64,000 nucleotides of DNA from G051903925 sp051903925 (GCF_051903925.1 NZ_CP173678.1:3162001-3226000), one strand, 5' to 3'. Positions 15,607 through 24,144 are shown, counted from the stretch's first letter. The notes: generated by a model from the letters alone, not told the origin. Translations and numbers: made by a program.

Positions 15607-16299
15607 TCAGGCTTCGAGGGCGACAATGGGGGGCCGCCCGGCCAGGACCTGGATCCGACGGTGCAGATCGTCCATGTAGCGATCGCGCACGCCGATCCGC
15701 GCCAGCGCCTCGATCGACTTCTCCAGGTATTCGCGACAGGTGCCGATACGCCCGCATGCGGCGGCCAGGGTGCCGGCAGTGGCATCCGGGCACATGCGAC
15801 CGGCATAGCGCTCATGGCTACGATTGATCGTGAACGTGACGGCGCGAAGGGCGCCCTGGGCACTTCCCAGGGTTACCCAGCGGGGGCGATAGGCGCCGCT
15901 CAGCATCTCGCGGAGCCAGACGATGTTCATCTCCTCCCGCACCTTGGAGGCCTCTATTCGGAAAGCGATGCCATGGCAGCGGCCGCCGGGCTCGAGCGCC
16001 AGCGTGAGGCCCGGCTGCTCCGGTGTTCCACGGCCCAGGGGCGTCCACAGGCAGAAGCGGCGGTGGAACCCGTGCAGCAGGGCCGGGCGTTCCTCGACAT
16101 GGTGGAACGCTGGGTTCCACATGAGCGAGCCATAGCCGAAGAGCCAGATGTCCTCCCCCGCTGGGAGCTCGGCGAGGATCCTGTCCAGAGAGGCGGCACG
16201 CTCCTCGGGAGTCAGGAACCGATAGGCGCCGGTCGGGGCAACCTCCCGGATCAGATCCTGCAGCCTTGCCTCGGTCAGGTCCTCGCGCTTCAGGCTCAT
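15607..16299 (-). CDS. chaC: Glutathione-specific gamma-glutamylcyclotransferase (ChaC-like)
   Basis: A 230-residue ChaC-type enzyme, predicted to degrade glutathione to 5-oxoproline and Cys-Gly in the cytoplasm. Visible signatures are the substrate loop WLFGYGSLMWNPAF (near residue 50), GFHRRFCLWT, the catalytic Glu region ASKVREEMNIVWLREM and the C-terminal REYLEKSIEAL. Its start overlaps the ubiK stop by ATGA (16296-16299), which fixes the start choice. Confidence 0.9.
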   Translation of the reverse strand: MSLKREDLTEARLQDLIREVAPTGAYRFLTPEERAASLDRILAELPAGEDIWLFGYGSLMWNPAFHHVEERPALLHGFHRRFCLWTPLGRGTPEQPGLTLALEPGGRCHGIAFRIEASKVREEMNIVWLREMLSGAYRPRWVTLGSAQGALRAVTFTINRSHERYAGRMCPDATAGTLAAACGRIGTCREYLEKSIEALARIGVRDRYMDDLHRRIQVLAGRPPIVALEA

Positions 16300-16655
16300 G
16301 TCGGGTTGGGCGCCTCCGCCTCGGGCGGGGCCGTCCCGGCCTCGGCGGCCGGCTCGAACTCGGGCGGCTGGGGCGCCTGGGGCACGATGGCGGGCCCGGA
16401 TGCCGCGACGGGGTTCAACTGCGCTTCCAGTGCGGCCAGGCGGGCCGAGAGCGCCTCGTTCTCCTCGCGTGCCTGGATGGCCATGGCGCGCACGACCTCG
16501 AACTCCTCGCGCGGGACCAGATCCAATTGAGCGGCAAGGCGCTCCATGCGCGCCTTGACCAGCGTGTCCACCTCTCCCTTGGCGCCCTTGATGGCACCCA
16601 GAGCGCCCGTGGCAAGCTTTGCGAGGTCGTCCATGAGGCGATTGTCGGTTTGCAT
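16296..16655 (-). CDS. ubiK: UbiK family accessory factor (BMFP)
   Basis: A 119-residue coiled-coil protein. The first 80 residues match the BMFP/UbiK family: MDDLAKLATGALGAIKGAKGEVDTLV, then LVPREEFEVVRAMA and a heptad region EENEALSARLAALEAQL. The C-terminal 35 residues are Ala/Pro-rich. UbiK assists late aerobic ubiquinone synthesis by assembling Ubi proteins at lipids. It is the first gene of the ubiK-chaC-nudix operon. Confidence 0.85.
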   Translation of the reverse strand: MQTDNRLMDDLAKLATGALGAIKGAKGEVDTLVKARMERLAAQLDLVPREEFEVVRAMAIQAREENEALSARLAALEAQLNPVAASGPAIVPQAPQPPEFEPAAEAGTAPPEAEAPNPT

Positions 16656-16735
16656 GGCACAAGTCCTGTCGTATCGCCGGGTGTTCCGGGCAGTCCGCGA
16701 TGCGGTCGCCTGCGCGACCGATGCCGGTCTAACGC

Positions 16736-17194
16736 CTAGTCCTTTGGCGGTTCCGTCGTGCGCAGCGTGCCCAGTGTCCGGTTCGGGTTGTCATAGCGCG
16801 GTGCTGAACGGGACTGCGTCTGGCTTGGCACCGCATGGGTAGCAACGCCGCCAACATCCCTTTGCTCCAGCGATGGTGCGGCTTCGGGTGTTGGCGTCCA
16901 GCCCTGGCCGTCTGCCGCGTCCTGGCCCGGGACGGAATTCGTGCCGCGTGGCGCAAACACCGTCATGTCGCCGGCCTGGGGCACATCGGTGCGATACTTC
17001 TGGTAGCCGAACCAGCCGATCGCCCCGGCACCACCGGCCAGTACCAGGAGCACGACGGCGAGGCCCCAGTCGAAGCCCTTGCGCGCCTTCGCGAATTCGC
17101 GCGCGCCAAGGGGCGCCGCGACCAGTCGGTCAGGGTGGCGCTCATGACGAGCATTGGCACGAAGGGGCGGGGAATCCGTTGCGCGGCGCGGCAT
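16736..17194 (-). CDS. Hypothetical small single-pass membrane protein
   Basis: A 152-residue open frame that I do not recognise. It has a basic N terminus, one TM helix (WGLAVVLLVLAGGAGAIGWFGY, about 43-64) and a Pro/Thr/Gln-rich C-terminal tail of low complexity predicted outside the cytoplasm. The ATG at 17194 lacks a clear ribosome site; an upstream in-frame ATG at 17272 would overlap ybdD. It follows ybdD and cstA on the same strand and may be cotranscribed. Existence is likely but not certain. Confidence 0.5.
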   Translation of the reverse strand: MPRRATDSPPLRANARHERHPDRLVAAPLGAREFAKARKGFDWGLAVVLLVLAGGAGAIGWFGYQKYRTDVPQAGDMTVFAPRGTNSVPGQDAADGQGWTPTPEAAPSLEQRDVGGVATHAVPSQTQSRSAPRYDNPNRTLGTLRTTEPPKD

Positions 17195-17234
17195 GACGCG
17201 AAGATAGGAAGCCTGCCGCCCGGCGTCGAGTACC

Positions 17235-17459
17235 TCAGCAGCAGCGCAGGCCTGCACCGGGGCCGCCGCCATAGCGCTTGGCCTGGCGCTCGCGTACGAA
17301 TTCGGCCCGGGTCATGACCTCCAGTCCCGGGTGGTTGGCCTGCCGATGCGCCACATAGGCGTCGTAGTCCGGCAGGCCGACCATCAGGCCAGCCATCTGG
17401 CAGGCACAGGTCCAGGCCTGGCGAAGCGGGCCGTCAGGCCGTTGCCGTGCCGCCACCAT
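17235..17459 (-). CDS. ybdD: YbdD/YjiX family protein
   Basis: A 74-residue protein of the YbdD/YjiX (DUF466) family: MVGLPDYDAYVAHRQANHPG, then MTRAEFVRERQAKRYGGG and a terminal Cys-rich RCC. Members are nearly always encoded directly after cstA/btsT, as here; the start overlaps the cstA stop by 26 nt. The role is thought to be linked to pyruvate/peptide import by CstA-type carriers, with no established biochemistry. Confidence 0.88.
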   Translation of the reverse strand: MVAARQRPDGPLRQAWTCACQMAGLMVGLPDYDAYVAHRQANHPGLEVMTRAEFVRERQAKRYGGGPGAGLRCC

Positions 17460-19488
17460 GCACCTCCTTCGTCGTCACGCCCGGCGCGCCCAGGGCCTGG
17501 CGCAGGCGCAGGATGCCGAAAACCAGCATGGTCACGACCACCGCCATGAAGGCGGCGCAAAGGACGGCATCGACCTGGTTGTTGGTGATGATCTGCCGCA
17601 TCGCTTCCGGCGTCTTGGCCGGGGCCAGCAGCTGGCCCTGGGCCAGCGCGGTGCTGAACCGCTCCGCCTGGGCCAGGAAGCCAATCTTGGGGTCGGGATG
17701 GAACAGCTTCTGCCACCCCGCCGTCAGTGTGCAGATCAGGAGCCAGGCGCAAGGCAGGATCGTGACCCAGGCGAAGCGCTCCCGCTTCATCTTGAACAGC
17801 ACGACCGTGCACAGGATCAGCGCCATGGCGGCCAGCATCTGGTTCGAGATGCCGAACAGCGGCCACAGCGTGTTGATGCCGCCCAGGGGATCGACCACGC
17901 CCTGGTAGAGGAAGTAGCCCCAGCCGGCAACGGCGATCGCCGTCGCCGCCACGTTGGCGCCCCAGGACTGGGTGCTGCGGAAGGCCGGGCTGACCAGGCC
18001 GAACAGGTCCTGGATCATGAACCGTGCGACGCGCGTGCCGGCGTCGATCGTGGTCAGGATGAACAGCGCCTCGAACAGGATGGCGAAGTGGTACCAGAAC
18101 GCCATCATCGCCTGCCCGCCGATGACGCTGGAGAAGATGTGCGCCATGCCGACCGCCAGCGTCGGCGCCCCGCCGGCGCGCGACAGGATCGTCGACTCGC
18201 CCACGTCGGTGGCCATCTGCGTCAGGGCGTCGGGCGTCACCACGAAGCCCCAGGACGAGATCGCCGCCGCGGCCGTCTCGGGCGTGGTCCCGATCAGGGC
18301 GGCCGGGCTGTTCATGGCGAAATAGATCGCCGGGTCCAGCACGCTGGCCGCCGTCAACGCCATGATCGCGACCGACGATTCGACCAGCATCGCGCCATAG
18401 CCGATCGGCCGGATGTCGGCTTCGTTGGCCAACATCTTGGGCGTCGTGCCGGACGAAACCAGGGCGTGGAAGCCGGAGACGGCACCACAGGCGATGGTGA
18501 TGAACAGGAAGGGGAACAGGTTGCCGGACCAGACCGGTCCACTGCCGTCGACGAACTGCGTCACCGCGGGCATGCGCAGGTCGGGCATCACGACCAGGAT
18601 GCCGACAGCCAGGGCGGCGATCGTCCCGATCTTCAGGAACGTCGACAGGTAGTCGCGCGGGGCCAGCAGCAGCCACACCGGCAGGACGGACGCCACGAAG
18701 CCATACGCCATCAGCATGATGGCCAGCGTCTCGGCGTCGTAGTCGAACAGGGGGCCAAGCTCGGCATGCTGGGATACGTACTGGCCGCCCCAGATTGCGG
18801 CGATCAGCAGGACGAAGCCGATCGCCGACATCTCGCCCACTGCACCGGGGCGCATCCGCCCGTACAGGCCCATCAGCACGGCGATGGGAATCGTCGCCAT
18901 GACGGTGAATGTGCCCCAGGGGCTGTGCGCCAGCGCCTTCACCACGATCAGGGCCAGCACCGCCAGCAGGATCACCATGATCAGCAGGACGCCGACCAGG
19001 GCCACGATGCCCGCCGCCGGCCCCATCTCGGCCCGCACCATGTCGCCCAACGTGCGGCCATCGCGCCGGGTGGACAGGAACAGCACGACGAAGTCCTGGA
19101 CCGCCCCCGCGAACACGACGCCCGCCAGGATCCACATGGTCCCGGGCAGATAGCCCATCTGTGCCGCCAGCACCGGCCCGACCAGTGGGCCAGCCCCGGC
19201 GATCGCCGCGAAATGATGACCGAACAGCACCGTCCGGTGGGTCGGCACATAGTCCAGGCCGTCATTGTGCCGGACGGCTGGCGTCGTACGGCTGGGGTCC
19301 AGTTGCAGGACCGAATTGGCAATGAACCGGCTGTAGAACCGATAGGCGATCAGGTAGACGCAGGCTGCCGCCACGACCAGCCACAGTGCGTTGATCGTCT
19401 CGCCCCGGTGCAGGGCCACGGTGCCCAGCGCGAACGCGCCAACGATGGTGACAAGGCCCCAGGCGACGCGGGGCGCCATTCCTGCCAT
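17434..19488 (-). CDS. cstA: Carbon starvation protein CstA / pyruvate transporter family
   Basis: A 684-residue polytopic membrane carrier of the CstA/BtsT family. The conserved N-terminal core FYSRFIANSVLQLD, PTHRTVLFGHHFAAIAGAGPLVGPVLAAQMGYLPG (residues 50-125) and numerous TM helices (about 16-18) are all present. Family members import pyruvate or peptides under carbon limitation. The ATG at 19488 gives the usual family length. It is followed by ybdD with overlapping ends. The upstream 127 bp show no obvious operator. Confidence 0.92.
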   Translation of the reverse strand: MAGMAPRVAWGLVTIVGAFALGTVALHRGETINALWLVVAAACVYLIAYRFYSRFIANSVLQLDPSRTTPAVRHNDGLDYVPTHRTVLFGHHFAAIAGAGPLVGPVLAAQMGYLPGTMWILAGVVFAGAVQDFVVLFLSTRRDGRTLGDMVRAEMGPAAGIVALVGVLLIMVILLAVLALIVVKALAHSPWGTFTVMATIPIAVLMGLYGRMRPGAVGEMSAIGFVLLIAAIWGGQYVSQHAELGPLFDYDAETLAIMLMAYGFVASVLPVWLLLAPRDYLSTFLKIGTIAALAVGILVVMPDLRMPAVTQFVDGSGPVWSGNLFPFLFITIACGAVSGFHALVSSGTTPKMLANEADIRPIGYGAMLVESSVAIMALTAASVLDPAIYFAMNSPAALIGTTPETAAAAISSWGFVVTPDALTQMATDVGESTILSRAGGAPTLAVGMAHIFSSVIGGQAMMAFWYHFAILFEALFILTTIDAGTRVARFMIQDLFGLVSPAFRSTQSWGANVAATAIAVAGWGYFLYQGVVDPLGGINTLWPLFGISNQMLAAMALILCTVVLFKMKRERFAWVTILPCAWLLICTLTAGWQKLFHPDPKIGFLAQAERFSTALAQGQLLAPAKTPEAMRQIITNNQVDAVLCAAFMAVVVTMLVFGILRLRQALGAPGVTTKEVHGGGTATA

Positions 19489-19615
19489 GCGCTACTCCCA
19501 GCATGCGCCGGCGTCTCGTGATGGTGGACGCCGGCCGGCCCCCAGGCCGTCTGCCGCAACACTAGCGCCGGGAACGCTGCGCACTCAATGGTGTGCGGGG
19601 AGCTGGCCGGGCGGA

Positions 19616-21079
19616 TCAGGCCCGCCGCGCCTCCAGTCGGCGCTGGAAGCTGCCCAGGATCAGGCGATAGAGATCGTCGCGCAGGACCTTGTCCTCGACC
19701 CCGCAATCGATATTGGGGTTGTCATTGACCTCGATGACGAAGACGCCGGATTTCGTCTGCTTCAGGTCAACGCCATAGAGCCCATCTCCGATCAGGCGCG
19801 CCGCCTGTTCCGCGACGCGGACGACCTCCTTGGGCACATCCTCCACCGCGAATGTGCGCGCGGCACCGTCCTGGACGGTGCCGCCGGGGCCATGGTTGAT
19901 GATCTGCCAATGCTTGCGCGCCATCATGTACTGGCAGGCGAAGATCGCCTGCCCCTCCAGCACGCCAATGCGCCAATCGAATTCGGTGGGCATGAACTCC
20001 TGCGCCAGGATCAGCTCGCTGTCCTTGAGCATGATGCGCGAGACGTCAACGAATTCATCGGCATTGTCGACCTTCTTCACGCCCCGGCTGAAGGATCCGT
20101 CTGGAATCTTAAGCACCAGCGGATAGCCCAGTTGGCTGGCGGGACCTTGCGCGTCGGGCTTGGACAGGATCAGCGTGCGCGGCGTCGGTACGCCATTCGT
20201 CCGCAGCAACTCGGCCAGGAAGACCTTGTTCGTGCAGCGGATGATGGAGGCGGGGTCGTCCATCACCGGCATCCCCTCGCTCTGCGCCTTCACCGCGAAG
20301 CGATAGGTATGGTGCGGGATTGCCGTTGTTTCGCGGATGAACAGGGCGTCGAACTCGGCAAGTCTTGAGAAGTCGCGTCGCTCGATCAGTTCGACGTCGA
20401 TGCCCATCTGTTCGCCCACGCTGACGAACTTCTGCAAGGTGCGGGCATCGGACGGCGGAAGTTTGTCCTGCGGATCGTGCAGGATTGCCAGGTCATAGCG
20501 CGGCCCAGTGCGGGCGCGGATCTTGGGCCAGCGGCGCCGTGTGAAGCGCTCCAGGCTGTCCTGGAACAACGCATCAAGAGCCTCGGGCAAGGCCTTGAGG
20601 GACAAAGGCTCGATCGCCTTCACATGCCATTTCGGCTCGGCGACCAGTTCCAGCTTCAGCAATGGGCAGCGGAACAGGTCGAATGCCCGGTCGGCCAGGT
20701 CGTCGAACCGGCTGTCGTCCGGGCGGCCGAACACCACGTACAGGTCCATGGCCTGGACCTTGGGCGGGTCGCGCCGCGTGACCTTGCGCAGCAGGACGTC
20801 AAGCTCGGCCAGCAGGAAGCGATAGATCGATCGACGCTCCAGTTCGACCAGGGTGGCGACGCTGGGCACGACTTTGTCCTGCCGCGCTTCCGCCAGCAGG
20901 GAGCAGTAGTAGCCCACCGAAAGATAGTCGTAGTTCCGGCACAGGTTGATGATCTGTGGATTGCGCTGGGTGAAGCGCTGGGGATCGCCCAGATAGTCCT
21001 CGACCGTGGCAACCCTGCCGCCAGGATCGGGCCACCGGAAGTCGCCGCGCTTCTCGACGATGATGACGTGGGCGGGCAT
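19616..21079 (-). CDS. RimK-like ATP-grasp ligase with N-terminal RLAN domain
   Basis: A 487-residue ATP-grasp protein. The N-terminal half (1-210) is the RLAN domain found before some RimK ligases (HVIIVEKRGDFRWPD; IINLCRNYDYLSVGYYCSLLAEARG-like). The ATP-grasp domain (about 265-480) has PHHTYRFAVKA, LVLKIPDGSFSRGVKKV, the Mg-binding VFVIEVNDNPNIDCGVED. RimK enzymes add amino acids, mostly glutamate, to peptides or proteins. The start at 21079 places it 1 nt after the GNAT/C39 gene, so both proteins are made together. The substrate is unknown. Confidence 0.88.
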   Translation of the reverse strand: MPAHVIIVEKRGDFRWPDPGGRVATVEDYLGDPQRFTQRNPQIINLCRNYDYLSVGYYCSLLAEARQDKVVPSVATLVELERRSIYRFLLAELDVLLRKVTRRDPPKVQAMDLYVVFGRPDDSRFDDLADRAFDLFRCPLLKLELVAEPKWHVKAIEPLSLKALPEALDALFQDSLERFTRRRWPKIRARTGPRYDLAILHDPQDKLPPSDARTLQKFVSVGEQMGIDVELIERRDFSRLAEFDALFIRETTAIPHHTYRFAVKAQSEGMPVMDDPASIIRCTNKVFLAELLRTNGVPTPRTLILSKPDAQGPASQLGYPLVLKIPDGSFSRGVKKVDNADEFVDVSRIMLKDSELILAQEFMPTEFDWRIGVLEGQAIFACQYMMARKHWQIINHGPGGTVQDGAARTFAVEDVPKEVVRVAEQAARLIGDGLYGVDLKQTKSGVFVIEVNDNPNIDCGVEDKVLRDDLYRLILGSFQRRLEARRA

Positions 21080-21080
21080 G

Positions 21081-22226
21081 TCAGCGCGTGGCCCTCGCCC
21101 CGGACTGCGGGGTAGGGCGGGGACTGATGACGACGGCGGCTTTCTGCTGGCCGCGGCCGAATCGGGCCATGCGGGCGAACTCCTCGACGGATATGGGGAT
21201 GTCGATTGCGCTGATGGCGGCCTCCTGCGGGGCGCCGGTGGTACCAATCCAGGGATCGTTGATGGTGACGAACCGCTCGTCTGCGCCGGTCACCGCCACC
21301 CAGTGCGGTTCGCGGTCCCGCGTCAGACGATAGAGGCTGATCAGCACGAGCGGGACAGAGCCTGCGGCAAGGCGGGATTTCAGCGTACCCAGGTCCAATG
21401 CACCCTGGTGGCTGGCAATTCCGGTCGCCGCGATCTCTGCCTCGAACTCGCGCTGCACCAGCTGGATGGCCTGCTTGCGCTCGGGCGAGCGCACGCTGTC
21501 GATGAACAGCGTCTCTGTCCCGTTCACGAAGATCTCCGCGTCAAAGCCCCGCCGCCAGGCGGCCAGCGCCAGGCCATGGGGCCCACACCCGCCATGGCCC
21601 GAGGTCATGAAGATCGTCGTTGCCTCCCGCCACAGGCGCAGTTCCAGGGACAGGTCCAGGGGCAGGGCAGGGTCGCACGCTTTCATCGCCATCATCAGGC
21701 AGGCGGGACCGCACGTGAAATCGAAACTTTGGCGCCAATATGGCACGTCGACGGGATTGGCCACGGCGGGGAGCAGGATCTTCTCCATGCGCACCGCATC
21801 CGCATGGTCCTCGTAATAGTCCGGATAGCGGCCGAAGGCGCGATAGCCGGCGGCGGCGAAGACCTTCTGCGCGCGATGGTTGTCGATCCGCGTCTCCAGC
21901 CGGATGGCGGCACACCCCCGCGCGATCGCTGCCTGCTCCGCTGCCGTGAGGAGGGCAGCCGAGACACCGCTCCCGCGCGCCTCCCTGCTGACCGCGATCG
22001 AATACACGCGCGCCAGGGCCGAGCCGCCATGGAACAGCAGCGTGAGATAGCCCTGCAGTCCCGGCTTCTCGTCAGCGGTCGCGACAAGGGTCGCGGCGTT
22101 GCCCTTGGTCAGCAGGTGCCGGAATGCCCGTTCGGTGATCCGGTCGCCGTCGAAGGACTCAGCCTCCAGCGCGAGCAGGGGGTCGAGGTCGTCCAGGCAG
22201 GCGGGGCGGATGGTGGTCTGGCTCAT
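21081..22226 (-). CDS. GNAT acetyltransferase fused to C39-like cysteine peptidase
   Basis: A 381-residue fusion. Residues 1-155 are a GNAT domain (TIRPACLDDLDPLLALE; the acetyl-CoA loop VSREARGSGVSAALL; RLETRIDNHRAQKVFAAAGYR). Residues 160-381 are a peptidase C39-like papain fold with the nucleophile in FDFTCGPACLMMAM and the His in REPHWVAVTGADERFVTINDPW (His plus Asp). It sits directly upstream of the RLAN ATP-grasp gene. Such gene pairs are known from comparative genomics as predicted peptide-modification systems, without a proven product. Confidence 0.85.
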   Translation of the reverse strand: MSQTTIRPACLDDLDPLLALEAESFDGDRITERAFRHLLTKGNAATLVATADEKPGLQGYLTLLFHGGSALARVYSIAVSREARGSGVSAALLTAAEQAAIARGCAAIRLETRIDNHRAQKVFAAAGYRAFGRYPDYYEDHADAVRMEKILLPAVANPVDVPYWRQSFDFTCGPACLMMAMKACDPALPLDLSLELRLWREATTIFMTSGHGGCGPHGLALAAWRRGFDAEIFVNGTETLFIDSVRSPERKQAIQLVQREFEAEIAATGIASHQGALDLGTLKSRLAAGSVPLVLISLYRLTRDREPHWVAVTGADERFVTINDPWIGTTGAPQEAAISAIDIPISVEEFARMARFGRGQQKAAVVISPRPTPQSGARATR

Positions 22227-22303
22227 GGCGCACTGTCGACAGCGATCGGCCCAGCCTGACGGGCAGCGCGCCGCTTGTCAGCGTCGCTGCGCGATTTTCC
22301 GTG

Positions 22304-22328
22304 GGAACCCCATGAGGCCTTCGCCGTT
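22304..22328 (+). promoter_or_regulatory. EcfG-type general stress promoter
   Basis: GGAAC (22304-22308), 16-bp spacer, CGTT (22325-22328), matching the alphaproteobacterial EcfG consensus exactly. It lies 70 nt before the ATG of the repeat lipoprotein. Confidence 0.72.
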
Positions 22329-22397
22329 TTGCCCGCCAGAACACATGCCGACCCCCACAAAGGCCAGCAAGGCCAAGAGGCAAAAGGAGAAACTGCC

Positions 22398-22829
22398 ATG
22401 GCGCGTACCGCCGTCCTGTCGACCATCGCTGCTGCTGCGCTGAGCCTGGTTGCCGTGTCCGCTTGTGCCGAGCAGGACACGATCGCCAACAACGAAACGA
22501 CCCGTGCGGTCGACCGCGCTGCCGAGACCAACATCTCTGGCGCATACCCGTCGCAGTCGGACGGCACCGCCGTCAACCCCCCGGGGACCGAGGCGACCCG
22601 CGCGCTGGACCGCGCCGCGGGCACCAACACCAGCGGCGCCTATCCGTCCCAGTCGGACGGCATGCCGGGCAACCCGCCGGGGACGGAGGCGACGCGTGCC
22701 CTGGACCGTGCGGCTGGCACCAACACCAGCGGCGCGTACCCGTCGCAGTCTGACGGCACCCCGGGCAATCCGCCGGGCACGGCGGTCAGCCGCGCGATCG
22801 ACGACGTCGAGGGCAACACCACGAACTGA
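22398..22829 (+). CDS. Tandem-repeat lipoprotein, stress promoter
   Basis: A 143-residue predicted lipoprotein that I do not recognise. An N-terminal signal peptide ends in the lipobox VSAC (Cys23). After a short linker come three 32-residue repeats (about residues 35-66, 67-98, 99-130) of the type TRALDRAAGTNTSGAYPSQS followed by DGTPGNPPGTEA, and a partial fourth (SRAIDDVEGNTTN). The repeats are rich in Gly, Pro, Ser, Thr and Asn and probably disordered or surface-exposed. ATG with AAAGGAG upstream. The EcfG-type promoter at 22304 indicates stress induction. Confidence 0.82.
   Translation: MARTAVLSTIAAAALSLVAVSACAEQDTIANNETTRAVDRAAETNISGAYPSQSDGTAVNPPGTEATRALDRAAGTNTSGAYPSQSDGMPGNPPGTEATRALDRAAGTNTSGAYPSQSDGTPGNPPGTAVSRAIDDVEGNTTN
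22500..22787 (+). repeat. Three 96-bp in-frame tandem repeats
   Basis: Units at 22500-22595, 22596-22691 and 22692-22787, each encoding 32 residues. Units 2 and 3 are the most alike at protein level (differing at Met/Thr and in the last two residues), while unit 1 has diverged (Glu-Thr-Asn-Ile, Ala-Val). Third-position differences between copies show that they are old rather than a recent slippage product. Confidence 0.9.
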
Positions 22830-22836
22830 CCCGGCC

Positions 22837-22865
22837 CACCCCCGGCCAGACGCTGGCTGGGGGTG
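22837..22865 (+). terminator. Hairpin after the repeat lipoprotein
   Basis: CACCCCCGGCCAG, loop ACG, CTGGCTGGGGGTG: a 13-bp stem with one G/T position, 7 nt after the stop codon. There is no U-run. It may terminate or attenuate before the dodecin gene. Confidence 0.5.
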
Positions 22866-22903
22866 ACCAGCCCAAGCTGTAGAGAAGAAATCGGGAGAGC
22901 GTC

Positions 22904-23113
22904 TTGAGCGACAATGTATACAAGATCGTCGAGATTGCGGGATCGTCCGCGCACAGCATCGAGGATGCGATCCGCGGCGCCGTAACCCGTGCCAACGCGA
23001 CGCTGCGCAATGTCCGCTGGTTCGAAGTGACCGACACCCGCGGTCATGTCGAGAACGGCCAGATCGGCCATTTCCAGGTGACCCTGAAGGTCGGCTTCAC
23101 CCTGGACGACTGA
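22904..23113 (+). CDS. Dodecin family flavin-binding protein
   Basis: A 69-residue dodecin: VYKIVEIAGSSAHSIEDAIRGAVTRA, then LRNVRWFEVTDTRGHVENGQIGHFQVTLKVGF. Dodecins form dodecameric shells that store riboflavin, FMN or CoA; the Trp in RWFEV stacks on flavin. The start is TTG (22904) with GGGAGAG 5 nt upstream; the nearby ATG at 22914 is out of frame. It lies 74 nt after the stress lipoprotein and may share its transcript if the intervening hairpin is read through. Confidence 0.88.
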   Translation: MSDNVYKIVEIAGSSAHSIEDAIRGAVTRANATLRNVRWFEVTDTRGHVENGQIGHFQVTLKVGFTLDD

Positions 23114-23132
23114 GAGGTCCCCGCCAGGACCG

Positions 23133-23158
23133 GGCCGGCTGCCACTGGCAGTCCGGCC
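23133..23158 (+). terminator. Hairpin after dodecin
   Basis: GGCCGG-C-TGCC, ACT loop, GGCA-GT-CCGGCC just after the dodecin stop. It is GC-rich with a small internal mismatch and no U-tract. Confidence 0.45.
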
Positions 23159-23300
23159 TGGCCCTGTTGTCCATGGCACCGACCGTCGTCCCCTGGTCTG
23201 GTGTTTGCGGGCACAGCCAAGATATGGTGCGCGCCGCGGCCGTCAGAAGCCGCGATGGCTTTGGCCAAACCCGCCGAGGAACACCACAAAGGGGGCGAGC

Positions 23301-24080
23301 ATGCGTGCAATTCAGCGTTTGGACCGGTCGGTCAAGGGCCGTGGCGTCCTGGTGACGGGTGCTGCCAGTGGGATGGGTCGTGCGACCGCCCACGTCTTCG
23401 CCCAGGAGGGTGCCAAGGTCGCCGTCACGGATGTGACGCAGGAAGGCGTGGACCGAGTCGTGGCGGAGATCAAGGCCGATGGCGGCGATGCCGCGGGCTG
23501 GGTCCTGGACGTGTCCAACTTCGATCAGATCAAGCAGGTGATTGGCGAGATCGCCGCCGCCTTCGGTCGCCTGGACATCATCGTCAACAATGGCGGCGTC
23601 TCCGCCATGATGAAGATGGAAGACCCGAAATACGATCAGACCTGGGACTGGGCGGTCAGCATCCTGCTCACGGCGCACCAGCGCATCGTGCGGACGGCAC
23701 TGCCCCACCTGCGCAAGTCGGACGCCGCCCGCATCGTCAACATCGCGTCGACCGAGGGCTGGGGCGCCTCGCCCAATGACACGATCTATGTCGCGGCCAA
23801 GACAGGCGTGATCGGCTTGACCCGCGCGATGGCGGTCGACCTGGGGCCGGAGGGGATCACCGTCAACTGCATCTGCCCCGGCCCGATCAACACCGGCATG
23901 ACCGCCAGCATCCAGGACGAACACAAGACGATCTTCGCCAAGCGGCGCACTGCGCTGAAGCGTTATGGCGAGCCGGAGGAAGTGGCGGCCATCACCTTCA
24001 GCCTGTGCCTGCCGGCCTCGTCCTACATCACGGGTGTGGCGATCCCCGTCGATGGTGGCCTGACCATCCGCAACGCCTGA
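23301..24080 (+). CDS. Short-chain dehydrogenase/reductase (SDR)
   Basis: A 259-residue SDR. It has TGAASGMGRATA (cofactor site), DVSNFDQI, NNGG in IIVNNGGVS in place of the usual NNAG, NIASTEGWG (catalytic Ser), YVAAKTG (Tyr-Lys) and CPGPINTGM. GTGG-like end PVDGGLTI. ATG at 23301 with GGGGGCGAG upstream. Asp after the Rossmann turn (AVTDV) suggests NAD preference. Monocistronic, facing the LLM oxidoreductase across a strong terminator. Confidence 0.9.
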   Translation: MRAIQRLDRSVKGRGVLVTGAASGMGRATAHVFAQEGAKVAVTDVTQEGVDRVVAEIKADGGDAAGWVLDVSNFDQIKQVIGEIAAAFGRLDIIVNNGGVSAMMKMEDPKYDQTWDWAVSILLTAHQRIVRTALPHLRKSDAARIVNIASTEGWGASPNDTIYVAAKTGVIGLTRAMAVDLGPEGITVNCICPGPINTGMTASIQDEHKTIFAKRRTALKRYGEPEEVAAITFSLCLPASSYITGVAIPVDGGLTIRNA

Positions 24081-24089
24081 GGTGCCGGC

Positions 24090-24131
24090 CCAACCCTGCC
24101 TGGACCCCGTCATTGGTCCAGGCAGGGTTGG
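24090..24131. terminator. Bidirectional terminator
   Basis: A perfect 17-bp inverted repeat, CCAACCCTGCCTGGACC and its complement, around an 8-nt loop. It lies in the 64-bp gap between the convergent SDR and LLM genes. Confidence 0.8.
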
Positions 24132-24144
24132 CGCGCGCCGTTGC

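Noticed and set aside
17458..19521. A 687-codon plus-strand open frame opposite cstA
   Set aside because: Its translation is low complexity (Asp/Gln/His/Arg), while the minus strand encodes a complete CstA with conserved blocks.
22500..22787. CRISPR array or phage tail repeat
   Set aside because: The three 96-bp repeats are in frame inside a lipoprotein gene and encode a conserved 32-residue unit.
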